DNA of 45,810 bases, taken from assembly GCF_002217435.1 (NCBI RefSeq), contig NZ_MUHF01000024.1, positions 1 through 45,810 on the forward strand, read 5' to 3'. This stretch comes from Flavobacterium reichenbachii (GTDB lineage: Bacteria; Bacteroidota; Bacteroidia; Flavobacteriales; Flavobacteriaceae). The position numbers and the translations under genes are program-made. Of the stretch, positions 7,596 through 16,918 are shown piece by piece. Within the stretch, counting starts at the first letter, position 1, and each line of letters starts with the position of its first letter. The notes below the pieces were generated by a model. It did not search any database and was not told where the DNA came from. It was given only the letters and a program-made list of their open reading frames with translations.

Positions 7596-8504
7596 TTATA
7601 AAATCATTTCATTGTAGCTAAGAATTGTTTCATATCCTTTAGAAGCAAAATAATCTTTAGGATTTTCTTTAGATACGGCCATAACAAAATCTCCACCCCA
7701 GGCACCAAGACTTTTTACAACACCAGTAAAATCTGGAAATGCTATTTCTTTAATAGTTTGCAGTTCGAGAATGTTACTAAGATGCACTTCGTGTTTTTCC
7801 AGTGCCAATGCAAATTCTTTGAGCGTTTTTGCATTTATTAAATCTTGAGTTATTCGATTGTTTTCGGAAATACTTTTTGTTAAATTTTGATTCTTATTAT
7901 TGTTGTAAGCTTTTATTGCAGCTTTACTGCTTTGTTTTTTATTTAGATATACAAAATATATATTTTTGGTAAACTCAGGGTTAAAAACAACGGGCACTGC
8001 AGTGTTGTCCTCTATCTTGTATACTATAGGTGTGTTGTGTTGAGCGCAGGCAATATCATAACCGCTGCCTCCAAAACTATTTTTTAGTAAAGTAAAAGCA
8101 TTAATATTTGCCCAGCTCGCAATATTATTAAGTAAAGTAGAAGATGTGCCAAGACCCCATTTTCTGGGAAACGTAAGATGTGTGCTTACAACATAACCTT
8201 CTGCCTGATCTATAAAATCTGAATTCAATAAATAAGACTCGTGCAAAATATTAATCAAAGTTGTTTTTACAGTTTCTACATCAGATTGTATATTATTTAT
8301 AATTTCAGAAAACAAAATAACATCCTCAAACCAAATCTGGTTATCAAAATCATAACTAGTCCATTTAATTTCTTGATTAGAACCTTTTTCTACAACTAAA
8401 TCCTGACCGAATTTTGTTGGGAGTGCAAAGGCGTCTGCTCCATCTAATACAAGATATTCTCCAGAAATTAAAAGTTTTCCGTTACTGTAAAAAGTTTTTT
8501 TCAT
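7596..8504 (-). CDS. GYDIA-type GHMP kinase (mevalonate pathway)
   Basis: A 302-aa GHMP-superfamily kinase carrying the GSGYDIACAQH motif (about 146-156) that names the GYDIA family, and a glycine-rich ATP loop PRKWGLGTSST (113-123). The C-terminal GAWGGDFVMAVS matches the third GHMP motif. In Bacteroidota these kinases are thought to act on mevalonate or phosphomevalonate. The class II HMG-CoA reductase gene immediately upstream (77-bp gap) supports that role. Which of the two phosphorylation steps it performs is not decidable here. Confidence 0.85.
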   Translation of the reverse strand: MKKTFYSNGKLLISGEYLVLDGADAFALPTKFGQDLVVEKGSNQEIKWTSYDFDNQIWFEDVILFSEIINNIQSDVETVKTTLINILHESYLLNSDFIDQAEGYVVSTHLTFPRKWGLGTSSTLLNNIASWANINAFTLLKNSFGGSGYDIACAQHNTPIVYKIEDNTAVPVVFNPEFTKNIYFVYLNKKQSSKAAIKAYNNNKNQNLTKSISENNRITQDLINAKTLKEFALALEKHEVHLSNILELQTIKEIAFPDFTGVVKSLGAWGGDFVMAVSKENPKDYFASKGYETILSYNEMIL

Positions 8505-8581
8505 TCTTTATTTTTAGCTCCGATTGTAATCCTGAAAGCTGTCAGGAACACCCAAAATATATTGGCGCTGAAGTATTTTAA

Positions 8582-9895
8582 TTATTTTCGTAAATTTTCT
8601 ATAAACTCAACTACAGCACTATGTGATATTGCATTTTTCTTAAAATGAGCTTTAATCAATTGGCGTTCCTGTTCGTCTGCCTCAAATTGATTGATAATAT
8701 TATTAAGATGCATCTTCATGTGGCCTTGTTGGATTCCGGTAGTTGTGAGCGAACGTAAAGCAGCAAAATTTTGTGCTAAACCGGCTACTGCAACTACTTC
8801 CATTAGTTCTTTTGCAGATGGTTTCTGAAGTATTTCTAAACATAATTTTACTAAAGGATGCAGAGAAGTCAGTCCGCCTACAGTTCCTAAAGCAAGCGGG
8901 ATTTCTAACCAAAATGTAAATATTCCGTTTTCTATTTTAGCATGTGATAAACTCGAATATTGTCCGTTTCTTGAGGCATATGCATGAATGCCTGCTTCTA
9001 CAGCTCTAAAATCATTTCCAGTTGCCAAAATAACAGCATCAACACCATTCATAATCCCTTTATTGTGTGTTACAGCTCTAAAAGGTTCGATTTCTGCAAT
9101 TTGAACAGCCTGAACAAAACGTTCTGCAAATTCTAATGGATTTGTAATGTGTTTTTCTGTTAGTTCTTCTACAGGGCATGAAACTTCTGCGCGAACAACA
9201 CAATTAGGAACGTAATTAGACAAAATGCTCATGACCACTTTTATAGTTTCATTTTCTGAAAATAAATCAGAATTGTGAGCCTCTTCTTTTAGTGTTGCAG
9301 CAAATTGTTCCAGACAGGAATTAATAAAATTAGCTCCCATACTATCCTTAGTTTCAAAAGTAGCATGAAGCTGGAAATAATTCTCAAGTAAATTTCTTTT
9401 ATCTTTTAATTGAATATCCAAAATACCGCCGCCACGCTGCTGCATATTTTTGGTAATACTTTGGGTTTCAGAGAAAAATTTTGGTTTAATCTGATTGAAA
9501 AAAGAATTTAGTTTTTCAGCATCTCCATTAAAAATAAAATGAACCTGGCCAATTTTTTCGGTATCAATAACAGTTGCTTTAAAACCGCCTCTGGTCGACC
9601 AATATTTTGCTGCTTTTGAAGCTGCGGCTACAACTGAGCTTTCTTCAATAGCCATCGGAATGGTTTTGTACTTTCCGTTGATTAAAAAATTAGGAGCAAC
9701 ACCAAGTGGAATATATAAATTGGTAATTGTGTTTTCTATAAATTCATCATGCAGTTGTTGAAGCTTGTCGTCTGAATTCCAGTAATTTCTTATAATGCTG
9801 ACCGCTTCTTCAGGGTTTGAAAAATAGGAATCAGCAATCCAGTTAATTTTTTCTTTTTTGGATAATTTAGAAAATCCAGCAACAGCGTTGTTCAT
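8582..9895 (-). CDS. Hydroxymethylglutaryl-CoA reductase, class II
   Basis: A 437-aa class II (bacterial-type) HMG-CoA reductase, interconverting HMG-CoA and mevalonate. Family features seen are ENTITNLYIPLGVAPNFLING near residue 56, the KDSMGANFIN segment (substrate/nucleotide region) and LALGTVGGLTSLHP. The start is ATG 9893-9895, as a TTG two codons upstream is less likely. Paired with the GHMP kinase downstream, it supplies isoprenoid precursors by the mevalonate route. Confidence 0.93.
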   Translation of the reverse strand: MNNAVAGFSKLSKKEKINWIADSYFSNPEEAVSIIRNYWNSDDKLQQLHDEFIENTITNLYIPLGVAPNFLINGKYKTIPMAIEESSVVAAASKAAKYWSTRGGFKATVIDTEKIGQVHFIFNGDAEKLNSFFNQIKPKFFSETQSITKNMQQRGGGILDIQLKDKRNLLENYFQLHATFETKDSMGANFINSCLEQFAATLKEEAHNSDLFSENETIKVVMSILSNYVPNCVVRAEVSCPVEELTEKHITNPLEFAERFVQAVQIAEIEPFRAVTHNKGIMNGVDAVILATGNDFRAVEAGIHAYASRNGQYSSLSHAKIENGIFTFWLEIPLALGTVGGLTSLHPLVKLCLEILQKPSAKELMEVVAVAGLAQNFAALRSLTTTGIQQGHMKMHLNNIINQFEADEQERQLIKAHFKKNAISHSAVVEFIENLRK

Positions 9896-9924
9896 TCTCA
9901 ATATATTAAATAATAATGTTGGTA

Positions 9925-9932
9925 CAAATATA
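9925..9932 (-). promoter_or_regulatory. -7 box of the HMG-CoA reductase gene
   Basis: TATATTTG (minus strand) matches TAnnTTTG and lies 29 nt before the ATG. It is embedded in the inverted repeat TGGTA-CAAATA-TACCA (9920-9935), a possible operator. No TTG is seen 19 bp upstream. Confidence 0.45.
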
Positions 9933-10077
9933 CCATTTTAAGAGTTTTATTTAAAATGTATTTCAAAGCTTAAATTTTCCTGCTGTTATTTTTTTTAACA
10001 TTTAACACTTAAAATGTGTATTATGTTTATTTTTTTCACTAAAATTGGGCTCTTTTTTATGTTTAAAATAAATTATA

Positions 10078-12249
10078 ATGAATACAAGTAAAATTACTCT
10101 TGTTCTTTTATTTTTGGTTGCCACCGTTTTCGGACAGCAGAAGATCACTATTGAAGATATTTACGGCGGCACTTTTCGTGCTAAAGGTATGGACGAATTA
10201 CAATCGTTAAAAAATACTAACCAATACACCGTTTTAAATATTGACCAAGCCAGCAGAAGCATGCAGATCGATTTGTACGATTTTGCAACGCTTAAAAAAG
10301 TATCTAACTTAATAGATACTAAAAATCATGCGGCACTAGCAGACGGAATTGACAGTTATACTTTTGATTCTTCTGAAAAGAAAATTTTAATTGCCTGTAA
10401 TACTAATAAGATTTTCCGCCACTCTTTTACGGCAGATTATTTTTTATATGATATAGCATCTAAATCATTGACGAAACTTTTTGATTTTCAGGTTCAGGAA
10501 CCTACATTCTCGCCAGACGGAAGTAAAATCGCTTATGCTAAGGAGAATAATTTATATGTTTACGATGTAACTTCAAAAAAATCTATAGCCATTACTACTG
10601 ATGGAAAGAAAAATGCAGTTATAAATGGTATCACAGACTGGGTTTACGAAGAAGAGTTTGCTTTTGTGAGAGCTTTTGACTGGAGTAAAGACAGTAAAAA
10701 ATTAGCTTATATTCGTTTTGACGAAAGCGCGGTGCCGGAATTTTCAATGTCAATATTTAAGAAAGATTTATATCCTACAATTGAAACGTTTAAATATCCT
10801 AAAGCAGGAGAAAAAAACTCTGTAGTTTCCTTGCATATTTATGATGCTGCAGGAAATTCGACCAAAAAAGTTGATTTAGGAAATTACAATGATTTTTACA
10901 TTGCAAGACTACAATGGACAAATGACAATAATATTTTGTCTGCACAGGTTTTAAACCGTCACCAAGACAATCTTGATTTATTATTTGTAGATGGAACAAC
11001 AGCAGCTCCAAAAGTTGTTTTAAATGAAAAAGATAAAGCTTATGTTGATGTAACAGATAATTTAACTTTTTTAAAAGATAACAGCTTTATCTGGACAAGC
11101 GAAAAAGACGGTTTTAATCATATTTATGTTTATGATAAAACAGGAAAACTTAAAAATCAGGTTACAAAAGGAAACTGGGAAGTAACTTCATACTATGGTT
11201 TCGACGAAAAAACAAAAACTATTTTCTATCAATCTACAGAAAATGGTTCAATTAACAGAGCGATATACCGTATTTCATTAGACGGAAAAAATAAACTTGC
11301 TCTTGCAAAAAATACAGGAACAAACGCGGCTACCTTTAGTCCTAATTTTCAATACTTCATTAATACGTATTCAAACGCAGTTCAGCCTACGACTTATACT
11401 TTAAACGAAGCAAAAACAGGGAAAGAAGTTCAGGTTATTGAAAATAACAAACAATTGTCTTCTACACTAGAGGCGTATAAATTGCCGTCAAAAGAATTTT
11501 TTGTTTTAAAAACGGCCAAAGGAAATGAATTGAACGCCTGGATTATGAAGCCAAAAGATTTTGATCCTTCAAAAAAATATCCGGTTTTTATGATTCAGTA
11601 TTCTGGTCCGGGATCGCAGCAAGTCGTAAATGCTTGGGGCAGTTCTAATGAATATTGGTTTATGATGCTAACACAGCAAGGATATATTGTTGCTTGTGTT
11701 GACGGTAGAGGTACTGGTTTTAAAGGTGCAGCATTTAAAAAAGTAACACAGCTGCAATTAGGTAAATATGAAGTCGAAGATCAAATCGATGCGGCAAAAG
11801 TAATTGGGGCTTATCCTTATGTTGATGCTTCAAGAATAGGAATATGGGGTTGGAGTTATGGCGGATTTATGGCTTCAAACTGTATTTTTCAAGGAAATGA
11901 CGTATTTAAAATGGCAATTGCTGTTGCTCCGGTTACAAACTGGAGATTTTATGACAGCGTTTATACAGAAAGATACATGAAAACGCCTCAGGAAAATGCA
12001 GATGGATACGATCAAAATTCTCCAATAAATCATGTGGAGAAATTAAAAGGGAAATTTTTATTGATTCACGGTTCTGGAGATGATAACGTTCATGTTCAAA
12101 ATTCAATGCAGATGATGGAAGCATTAATTCAGGCAAATAAACAATTTGATTCTCAAATATATCCAGATAAAAACCATGGTATTTATGGCGGAGCAACGAG
12201 AATTCAGCTTTTCAATAAAATGACTAACTTTATCAAAGAAAATTTATAA
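10078..12249 (+). CDS. Dipeptidyl peptidase IV-type serine peptidase (S9B)
   Basis: A 723-aa exported peptidase (signal peptide MNTSKITLVLLFLVATVFG). It removes N-terminal dipeptides, usually X-Pro, from oligopeptides in the periplasm. The N-terminal beta-propeller carries the DPP IV hallmark DWVYEEEF, whose glutamates bind the substrate N-terminus. The C-terminal alpha/beta-hydrolase has Ser593 in GWSYGG, Asp668 in GSGDDNVH and His700 in KNHGIYGG, a complete triad. Two POT peptide transporters follow within 28 bp, so released dipeptides can be imported by co-expressed carriers. Confidence 0.95.
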   Translation: MNTSKITLVLLFLVATVFGQQKITIEDIYGGTFRAKGMDELQSLKNTNQYTVLNIDQASRSMQIDLYDFATLKKVSNLIDTKNHAALADGIDSYTFDSSEKKILIACNTNKIFRHSFTADYFLYDIASKSLTKLFDFQVQEPTFSPDGSKIAYAKENNLYVYDVTSKKSIAITTDGKKNAVINGITDWVYEEEFAFVRAFDWSKDSKKLAYIRFDESAVPEFSMSIFKKDLYPTIETFKYPKAGEKNSVVSLHIYDAAGNSTKKVDLGNYNDFYIARLQWTNDNNILSAQVLNRHQDNLDLLFVDGTTAAPKVVLNEKDKAYVDVTDNLTFLKDNSFIWTSEKDGFNHIYVYDKTGKLKNQVTKGNWEVTSYYGFDEKTKTIFYQSTENGSINRAIYRISLDGKNKLALAKNTGTNAATFSPNFQYFINTYSNAVQPTTYTLNEAKTGKEVQVIENNKQLSSTLEAYKLPSKEFFVLKTAKGNELNAWIMKPKDFDPSKKYPVFMIQYSGPGSQQVVNAWGSSNEYWFMMLTQQGYIVACVDGRGTGFKGAAFKKVTQLQLGKYEVEDQIDAAKVIGAYPYVDASRIGIWGWSYGGFMASNCIFQGNDVFKMAIAVAPVTNWRFYDSVYTERYMKTPQENADGYDQNSPINHVEKLKGKFLLIHGSGDDNVHVQNSMQMMEALIQANKQFDSQIYPDKNHGIYGGATRIQLFNKMTNFIKENL

Positions 12250-12276
12250 AATAACTGTAATAACCTTAAATAAAAA

Positions 12277-13962
12277 ATGAATAATATGGGAGAAACTCAA
12301 GTAAAATCAGCGCATCCAAAAGGACTTTGGGTATTGTTTGGAACGGAGATGTGGGAGAGGTTCAATTTTTATGGAATGCGTGCTTTATTGACGTTGTTTC
12401 TTGTAAACTCATTATTAATGAAAGAAGAAGAAGCTTCTTTGATTTATGGAGGTTTTCTAGGGCTTTGTTATTTGACACCAATGTTGGGAGGTTTTGTAGC
12501 TGACCGTTTTTTAGGTAACAGAAATTGTATTTTATTAGGTGGATTATTGATGGCAATTGGCCAAATGTTATTGTTTACCAGCGGAAGTGTTTTTGAAGCA
12601 AATTTGCCTCTGGCTAAAACAATTATGTATTCTGCATTAGGAGTTATTGTTTTTGGTAACGGATTCTTTAAACCAAACATTTCTAGTATGGTTGGAAGTT
12701 TGTATCCTAAACAGGAAAAAACAAAATTAGATAGTGCTTTTACTATTTTTTATATGGGAATCAATATCGGAGCATTTTTAGGACAATCTATTTGCCCTTT
12801 ATTAGGCGATGTTAAAGATGCTGGCGGAATTAGAGATATTCATGCTTTTAGATGGGGATTCATGGCAGCTTCTGTTGCAATGCTTTTAGGAACAATTCTT
12901 TTTTACTTCTTAAAAAATAAATATGTGGTATCTCCAGAAGGAAGACCATTAGGAGGTTTACCATCAAAAAATGAAGCTTCGGATTTTGAAGAAGGAGAAG
13001 CACAAAAAGCTAATTTTTCTGATAGAGCTTTAGTGACTGCCGGAGTAGCATTTTTAGTTTTAGGTTTATTCTTTCACTACGTACTGGGGCAGAACTTAAT
13101 TTATACCTTAATCTATTCGAGCGGTTTGTCTTTGGCTGGATTAATCATTTCAGATTCTTCGTTAACAAAAGTAGAAAGAGATAGAATTATAGTAATTTAT
13201 ATCGTTTCGTTCTTTATCATCTTCTTTTGGGCAGCGTTTGAGCAGGCAGGTTCTTCTCTAACTTTTATTGCAGATAATCAGACCGACAGAAACTTCTTTG
13301 GTTTTCAAATGCCGGCATCAATGGTGCAGATTTTCAACGGACTATTTGTTGTGCTGTTGGCCGTTCCTTTTAGTATATTGTGGGATACCTTAAGAGCAAA
13401 AGGAAAAGAACCAATTTCTCCTGTAAAATTAGCAGTTGGTTTAGTTGTGATTTCGGTTAGTTTCTTTATGATTGCAACTCAGGTATCGTATATCGGAACT
13501 TCTGGTTTGTTATTAGTAAAATGGTTGATTTTATTGTATTTCCTAAATACTTGTGCAGAGTTATGTTTGTCTCCAATTGGTTTGTCATTGGTTGGTAAAT
13601 TATCTCCAAAACGTTTTGCATCTTTATTATACGGAGTATTCTTTTTATCTAATGCATCTGGTTATGCTTTAGGAGGAACTTTAGGTTCTATCTTGCCTGC
13701 AACAGGTGATAAATTTGCAAAAGCAAAAGAATTAGGAATCGATCTTCAGGCAATTTTAGATAAAACAGTTACGCCTACTGCAGAGCAATTGGCACTTCTG
13801 GATAAGCACCAAATTAGTGCTGCTAACCATTTCTTTGCAGGATTTGAAATTCATAACTTATATGAATTCTTCATGGTTTTTGTAGTTCTTACAGGTATCG
13901 CAGCGATTGTGTTATTTGCTTTGACTCCATTCTTGAAAAAAATGATGCACGGAGTTAGATAA
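12277..13962 (+). CDS. POT-family proton-coupled peptide transporter 1
   Basis: A 561-aa inner-membrane MFS protein of the POT/PTR2 family, importing di- and tripeptides with protons. It has the diagnostic EMWERFNFYGMRALL near the start (ExxERF motif), FGNGFFKPNISSMVGSLY (PTR2 signature) and about 12-14 hydrophobic segments. A ~60-residue extension before the last helices (about 470-530) is not seen in the second copy. The stop codon overlaps the next ATG (TAATG), showing translational coupling. Confidence 0.93.
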   Translation: MNNMGETQVKSAHPKGLWVLFGTEMWERFNFYGMRALLTLFLVNSLLMKEEEASLIYGGFLGLCYLTPMLGGFVADRFLGNRNCILLGGLLMAIGQMLLFTSGSVFEANLPLAKTIMYSALGVIVFGNGFFKPNISSMVGSLYPKQEKTKLDSAFTIFYMGINIGAFLGQSICPLLGDVKDAGGIRDIHAFRWGFMAASVAMLLGTILFYFLKNKYVVSPEGRPLGGLPSKNEASDFEEGEAQKANFSDRALVTAGVAFLVLGLFFHYVLGQNLIYTLIYSSGLSLAGLIISDSSLTKVERDRIIVIYIVSFFIIFFWAAFEQAGSSLTFIADNQTDRNFFGFQMPASMVQIFNGLFVVLLAVPFSILWDTLRAKGKEPISPVKLAVGLVVISVSFFMIATQVSYIGTSGLLLVKWLILLYFLNTCAELCLSPIGLSLVGKLSPKRFASLLYGVFFLSNASGYALGGTLGSILPATGDKFAKAKELGIDLQAILDKTVTPTAEQLALLDKHQISAANHFFAGFEIHNLYEFFMVFVVLTGIAAIVLFALTPFLKKMMHGVR

Positions 13963-15446
13963 TGGAAAATAATATTACGTTAGAAGAAATTCAAAATTTT
14001 AAAGGCAAGTACCCAAAACAATTGTGGTACTTGTTTTTAGTTGAAATGTGGGAACGTTTTTGTTTCTACGGAATGAGAGGGGTTTTAGCTTTTTTTATGG
14101 TAGATCAACTAGGTCTGCTGGATGGACAAGCAAGTCTTCAATATGGAGCCATTCAGGCTTTTGTTTACGCTTTTACTTTTATTGGCGGTATCTTTGCAGA
14201 CAAGATTTTAGGATTCAAAAAATCACTTCTTTTTGGAGGTGTCGTAATGATCTTGGGAAATTTACTAATTGCTGCAAATCCGCATGATTTCTTTTATTAC
14301 GGAATCACGCTTTCTATTATTGGAACAGGTTTTTTTAAGCCAAACGTTTCTTCAATGGTCGGTGAATTGTATCATGAAAATGACGGACGCCGTGATGCGG
14401 GTTATGGTTTATTTTACGCCGGAATTAATATAGGAGGAATGCTTGGAGGTGCAATTCCTATTTATTTGGGTAAAAATTATTCTTGGAGTTTATGTTTTCT
14501 TTCTGCGGCAATAGTAATGATTATTGGTGTAGTTACTTTTCTTTTAACGAAAAAACATTTAGCGCCAATAGGAAACTCTCCTTTAGAAAATCATACACCT
14601 AAAAAGCGTACCACTTACGAAACAGCTGTATATGTAGGCTCGTTTTTAGTTATACCATTGGTATACATAATGGTGATAAACTCAGATTTTACAGAGTACT
14701 TTATGTATACAATTGGGGTTTTGGCAATTGGATATTTTTTGTTTGAATTGATACAGCTAAAAGACAGAAAACAGCAATCTAAGCTTTTGGCAGCATTTGT
14801 ATTTATTTTTGGATACTTTATGTTTATGGCAATTTCTGAGCAGTCTGGCGGTTCATTGTCATTATTTGCAAAAGATAATTTATCCAGTAAATTATTGTTT
14901 TTCAATATCGATCCAAACGTAGTAAATAATAGCATCAATTCATTGTACGTTATTATCTTCAGTCCCTTGGTTGGTTTGTTGTGGATCTATCTTTACAAAC
15001 GAAAAATTGAACCTAACACAGTAATTAAATTTGGTTTGTCATTTATTTTGCTGGCAGCAGGTTTCTTTATTTTTTACAGCGCGAGATTTTTTATAGATGA
15101 AAAAGGACTTAGTTCTTTAGATGTTTTTGCCTTAGGATATTTGTTGTATACAATTGGGGAACTATGTATTGGTCCAATTGGAATGTCTGTAATTACTAAA
15201 TTGTCTCCTAAACGATTGTTTGGAATGATGATGGGATTATGGTTTTTGTCAAGTGCTTTCGGGCAGTTTGCAGCAGGAAAATTAGGTGCAGAAATGTCTG
15301 ATGCAAACACAGGAACTACCCTAATGTCTAAGTTGATTGCTTACACAGATGGGTATTATCTATTAGCAATTTATTCTCTTGTTGCGGGTGTTGTTTTAAT
15401 AGTTACAACTCCGTTAATTAAAAAATTAATGCAAGAAGTAAAATAA
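13962..15446 (+). CDS. POT-family proton-coupled peptide transporter 2
   Basis: A 494-aa POT/PTR2 transporter and tandem paralogue of the gene before it. It carries EMWERFCFYGMRGVL, GTGFFKPNVSSMVGELY and FYAGINIGGM. Overlap of 1 bp with the first transporter indicates one operon with the DPP IV-type gene. The two copies differ in length and sequence, suggesting different peptide preferences. Confidence 0.93.
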   Translation: MENNITLEEIQNFKGKYPKQLWYLFLVEMWERFCFYGMRGVLAFFMVDQLGLLDGQASLQYGAIQAFVYAFTFIGGIFADKILGFKKSLLFGGVVMILGNLLIAANPHDFFYYGITLSIIGTGFFKPNVSSMVGELYHENDGRRDAGYGLFYAGINIGGMLGGAIPIYLGKNYSWSLCFLSAAIVMIIGVVTFLLTKKHLAPIGNSPLENHTPKKRTTYETAVYVGSFLVIPLVYIMVINSDFTEYFMYTIGVLAIGYFLFELIQLKDRKQQSKLLAAFVFIFGYFMFMAISEQSGGSLSLFAKDNLSSKLLFFNIDPNVVNNSINSLYVIIFSPLVGLLWIYLYKRKIEPNTVIKFGLSFILLAAGFFIFYSARFFIDEKGLSSLDVFALGYLLYTIGELCIGPIGMSVITKLSPKRLFGMMMGLWFLSSAFGQFAAGKLGAEMSDANTGTTLMSKLIAYTDGYYLLAIYSLVAGVVLIVTTPLIKKLMQEVK

Positions 15447-15474
15447 CTACTATTTTTTGAATTTGTTTTTTGTT

Positions 15475-15482
15475 TAAATTTG
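15475..15482 (+). promoter_or_regulatory. -7 box of the CXXC thioredoxin-like gene
   Basis: TAAATTTG matches TAnnTTTG and lies 16 nt before the ATG at 15499. TTTG elements at 15456 and 15462 are closer than the usual 19 bp. Confidence 0.45.
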
Positions 15483-15498
15483 TCGAAAATAACACATT

Positions 15499-15966
15499 AT
15501 GAAAAAAATATTTTTAATCGCTTTTTTTCTGATCGGAGCATTTGCAAGTCAGGCACAAGAGTTAAAGTGGTATACGGATGTTAGAGAAGCTATTACTGTA
15601 AGTAATAATAAGCAGAAACCAATGTTAATGTTTTTTACAGGAAGCGACTGGTGCGGATGGTGTATTAGGTTGCAGAATGAAGTTTTGAAAACAGCTGAAT
15701 TTAAAAAATGGGCTGCAGATAATGTTATTTTAGTCGAATTGGATTATCCTAGAAGTGTGCCTCAAACTCCTGAAATTAAAAATCAGAATGTTGAGTTACA
15801 GCAAGCTTTTGGAATTCAGGGATTTCCGACAGTGTTTTTTACAAGTGCCGAATCTAAAGATGGAAAAATAAATTTCAAAGGATTAGGAAAAACAGGCTAT
15901 GTTGCAGGAGGTCCTGCTGCTTGGCTTACCGTTGCAGAAGAAATTGTTCATCCAAAAAAATCTTAA
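15499..15966 (+). CDS. Periplasmic thioredoxin-fold protein with CXXC
   Basis: A 155-aa exported protein (signal peptide ending SQAQ) with a thioredoxin fold. It has GSDWCGWC (C52, C55), the cis-proline GFPTVFF (P110) and a C-terminal GGPAAWL segment. It is likely a periplasmic disulfide reductase or chaperone. It is the first of three tandem paralogues and the only one with an intact active site. A terminator follows, so the paralogues have separate transcription. Confidence 0.88.
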   Translation: MKKIFLIAFFLIGAFASQAQELKWYTDVREAITVSNNKQKPMLMFFTGSDWCGWCIRLQNEVLKTAEFKKWAADNVILVELDYPRSVPQTPEIKNQNVELQQAFGIQGFPTVFFTSAESKDGKINFKGLGKTGYVAGGPAAWLTVAEEIVHPKKS

Positions 15967-15995
15967 TGTAGTTTAGAATATACTTACAATATTTA

Positions 15996-16029
15996 AAAAA
16001 CTCCTTACAAACTTGTAAGGAGTTTTTTT
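15996..16029 (+). terminator. Terminator after the CXXC thioredoxin-like gene
   Basis: AAAAACTCCTTACAA (15996-16010) pairs with TTGTAAGGAGTTTTT (16013-16027), and a T-run continues to 16029. Confidence 0.9.
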
Positions 16030-16131
16030 GTTTCGTAAGATTTTTTTTTCAATCGATTATATGTGAATTATTGTTTTGATATTTTATTTGTAATAAAAAA
16101 ACGGATAATGTATTTTTTGTTGCAATAAAAA

Positions 16132-16161
16132 TTGGAAAATTAAAATATTATGTTAATTTCG
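16132..16161 (+). promoter_or_regulatory. Promoter of the second thioredoxin-like gene
   Basis: TTG (16132-16134), exactly 19 nt, then TAATTTCG (16154-16161). The ATG lies 30 nt downstream. The -7 region is near-identical to that of the third paralogue. Confidence 0.65.
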
Positions 16162-16191
16162 TCATGCTATACTAACCTAACCAAATATACC

Positions 16192-16650
16192 ATGATTAAA
16201 AAATTACCTATCCTACTATTTTTTCTGGGTTCTTTTTTTATGCAGTCACAGACTCTAGCTTGGAGAACAAGCATGACGGATGCAATTGCCATAAGTAATG
16301 AAGAAAAGAAACCAATGTTAATCTTATTCACAGCATCAGGCGTTCCTGATAATCTTCAAAACGAAGTTTTTAAAACCCCTGATTTTGCTGTTTGGTCTCG
16401 TGACAATGTGATTTTAGTAAAACTTGATTTGTCTGACGCCTCTGCATCTGACGGAGATAAAGAACAGAATCTTAGATTAAAAAGTGCATTTGGCGTAGAA
16501 GATCTGCCAGAGGTCTGTTATGCTCTCGCTTCTACCAAAAAGAACAAAACGACTTTTAGCTCTTTAGGGAAACTTGCCTATAAGCCAGGCGGAGCAAAAG
16601 CTTGGATCGCCGAAGCAAATGCAATTTTGCACCCGGTTGAGACAGAATAA
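16192..16650 (+). CDS. Thioredoxin-fold paralogue lacking CXXC (copy 2)
   Basis: A 152-aa exported protein (signal peptide ending MQSQ) clearly paralogous to the gene before it: KKPMLILFTASG, then NEVFKTPDFAVWSRDNVILVKLDL, AFGV and GGAKAW. The WCGWC motif is replaced by VPDN, so there is no redox pair. The cis-proline remains (DLPEVCY, P106), and the only cysteine of the mature protein is C109, three residues after it. The start is ATG 16192, since the signal peptide begins there and an upstream ATG (16150) lies within the predicted promoter. Function unknown; a binding or chaperone role is possible. Confidence 0.82.
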   Translation: MIKKLPILLFFLGSFFMQSQTLAWRTSMTDAIAISNEEKKPMLILFTASGVPDNLQNEVFKTPDFAVWSRDNVILVKLDLSDASASDGDKEQNLRLKSAFGVEDLPEVCYALASTKKNKTTFSSLGKLAYKPGGAKAWIAEANAILHPVETE

Positions 16651-16689
16651 AAAATTTATATTAAGAACTTTCTTGTTTTAATGTTGAAG

Positions 16690-16725
16690 ATCTCCTTTTT
16701 ACGTGGTTCTAAAGGAGATTTTTTT
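16690..16725 (+). terminator. Terminator after thioredoxin-like copy 2
   Basis: ATCTCCTTT (16690-16698) pairs with AAAGGAGAT (16711-16719), followed by a run of seven T. Confidence 0.88.
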
Positions 16726-16781
16726 AACTATTAAAAGATATGTTATACTATGTATTGATATTTAAAACGATTTTTTTTGGT

Positions 16782-16813
16782 TTATTGATAAAATTTGACG
16801 ATTTTATTAATAA
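16782..16813. repeat. 13-bp inverted repeat upstream of thioredoxin-like copy 3
   Basis: TTATTGATAAAAT (16782-16794) and ATTTTATTAATAA (16801-16813) are inverted with one mismatch around TTGACG. It lies 47 bp upstream of the -33 element of copy 3. It may be an operator. It has no T-run, so it is unlikely to be a terminator. Confidence 0.4.
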
Positions 16814-16859
16814 GTTTCATTTTTTAAAAATATTTTTAATTTTTCAATAGTATATAGTC

Positions 16860-16889
16860 TTGTTTTATAAGGATATTATGTTAATTTAG
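16860..16889 (+). promoter_or_regulatory. Promoter of the third thioredoxin-like gene
   Basis: TTG (16860-16862), exactly 19 nt, then TAATTTAG (16882-16889), 30 nt before the ATG. ATATTATGTTAATTT is shared with the promoter of copy 2. Confidence 0.65.
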
Positions 16890-16918
16890 TCGCATTAATG
16901 TAATAAACCCCTAATGAT

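Noticed and set aside
8532..8547. Small hairpin CCTGAAAGCTGTCAGG between the HMG-CoA reductase and kinase genes
   Set aside because: It has only a 5-bp stem and no T-run; too weak to call.
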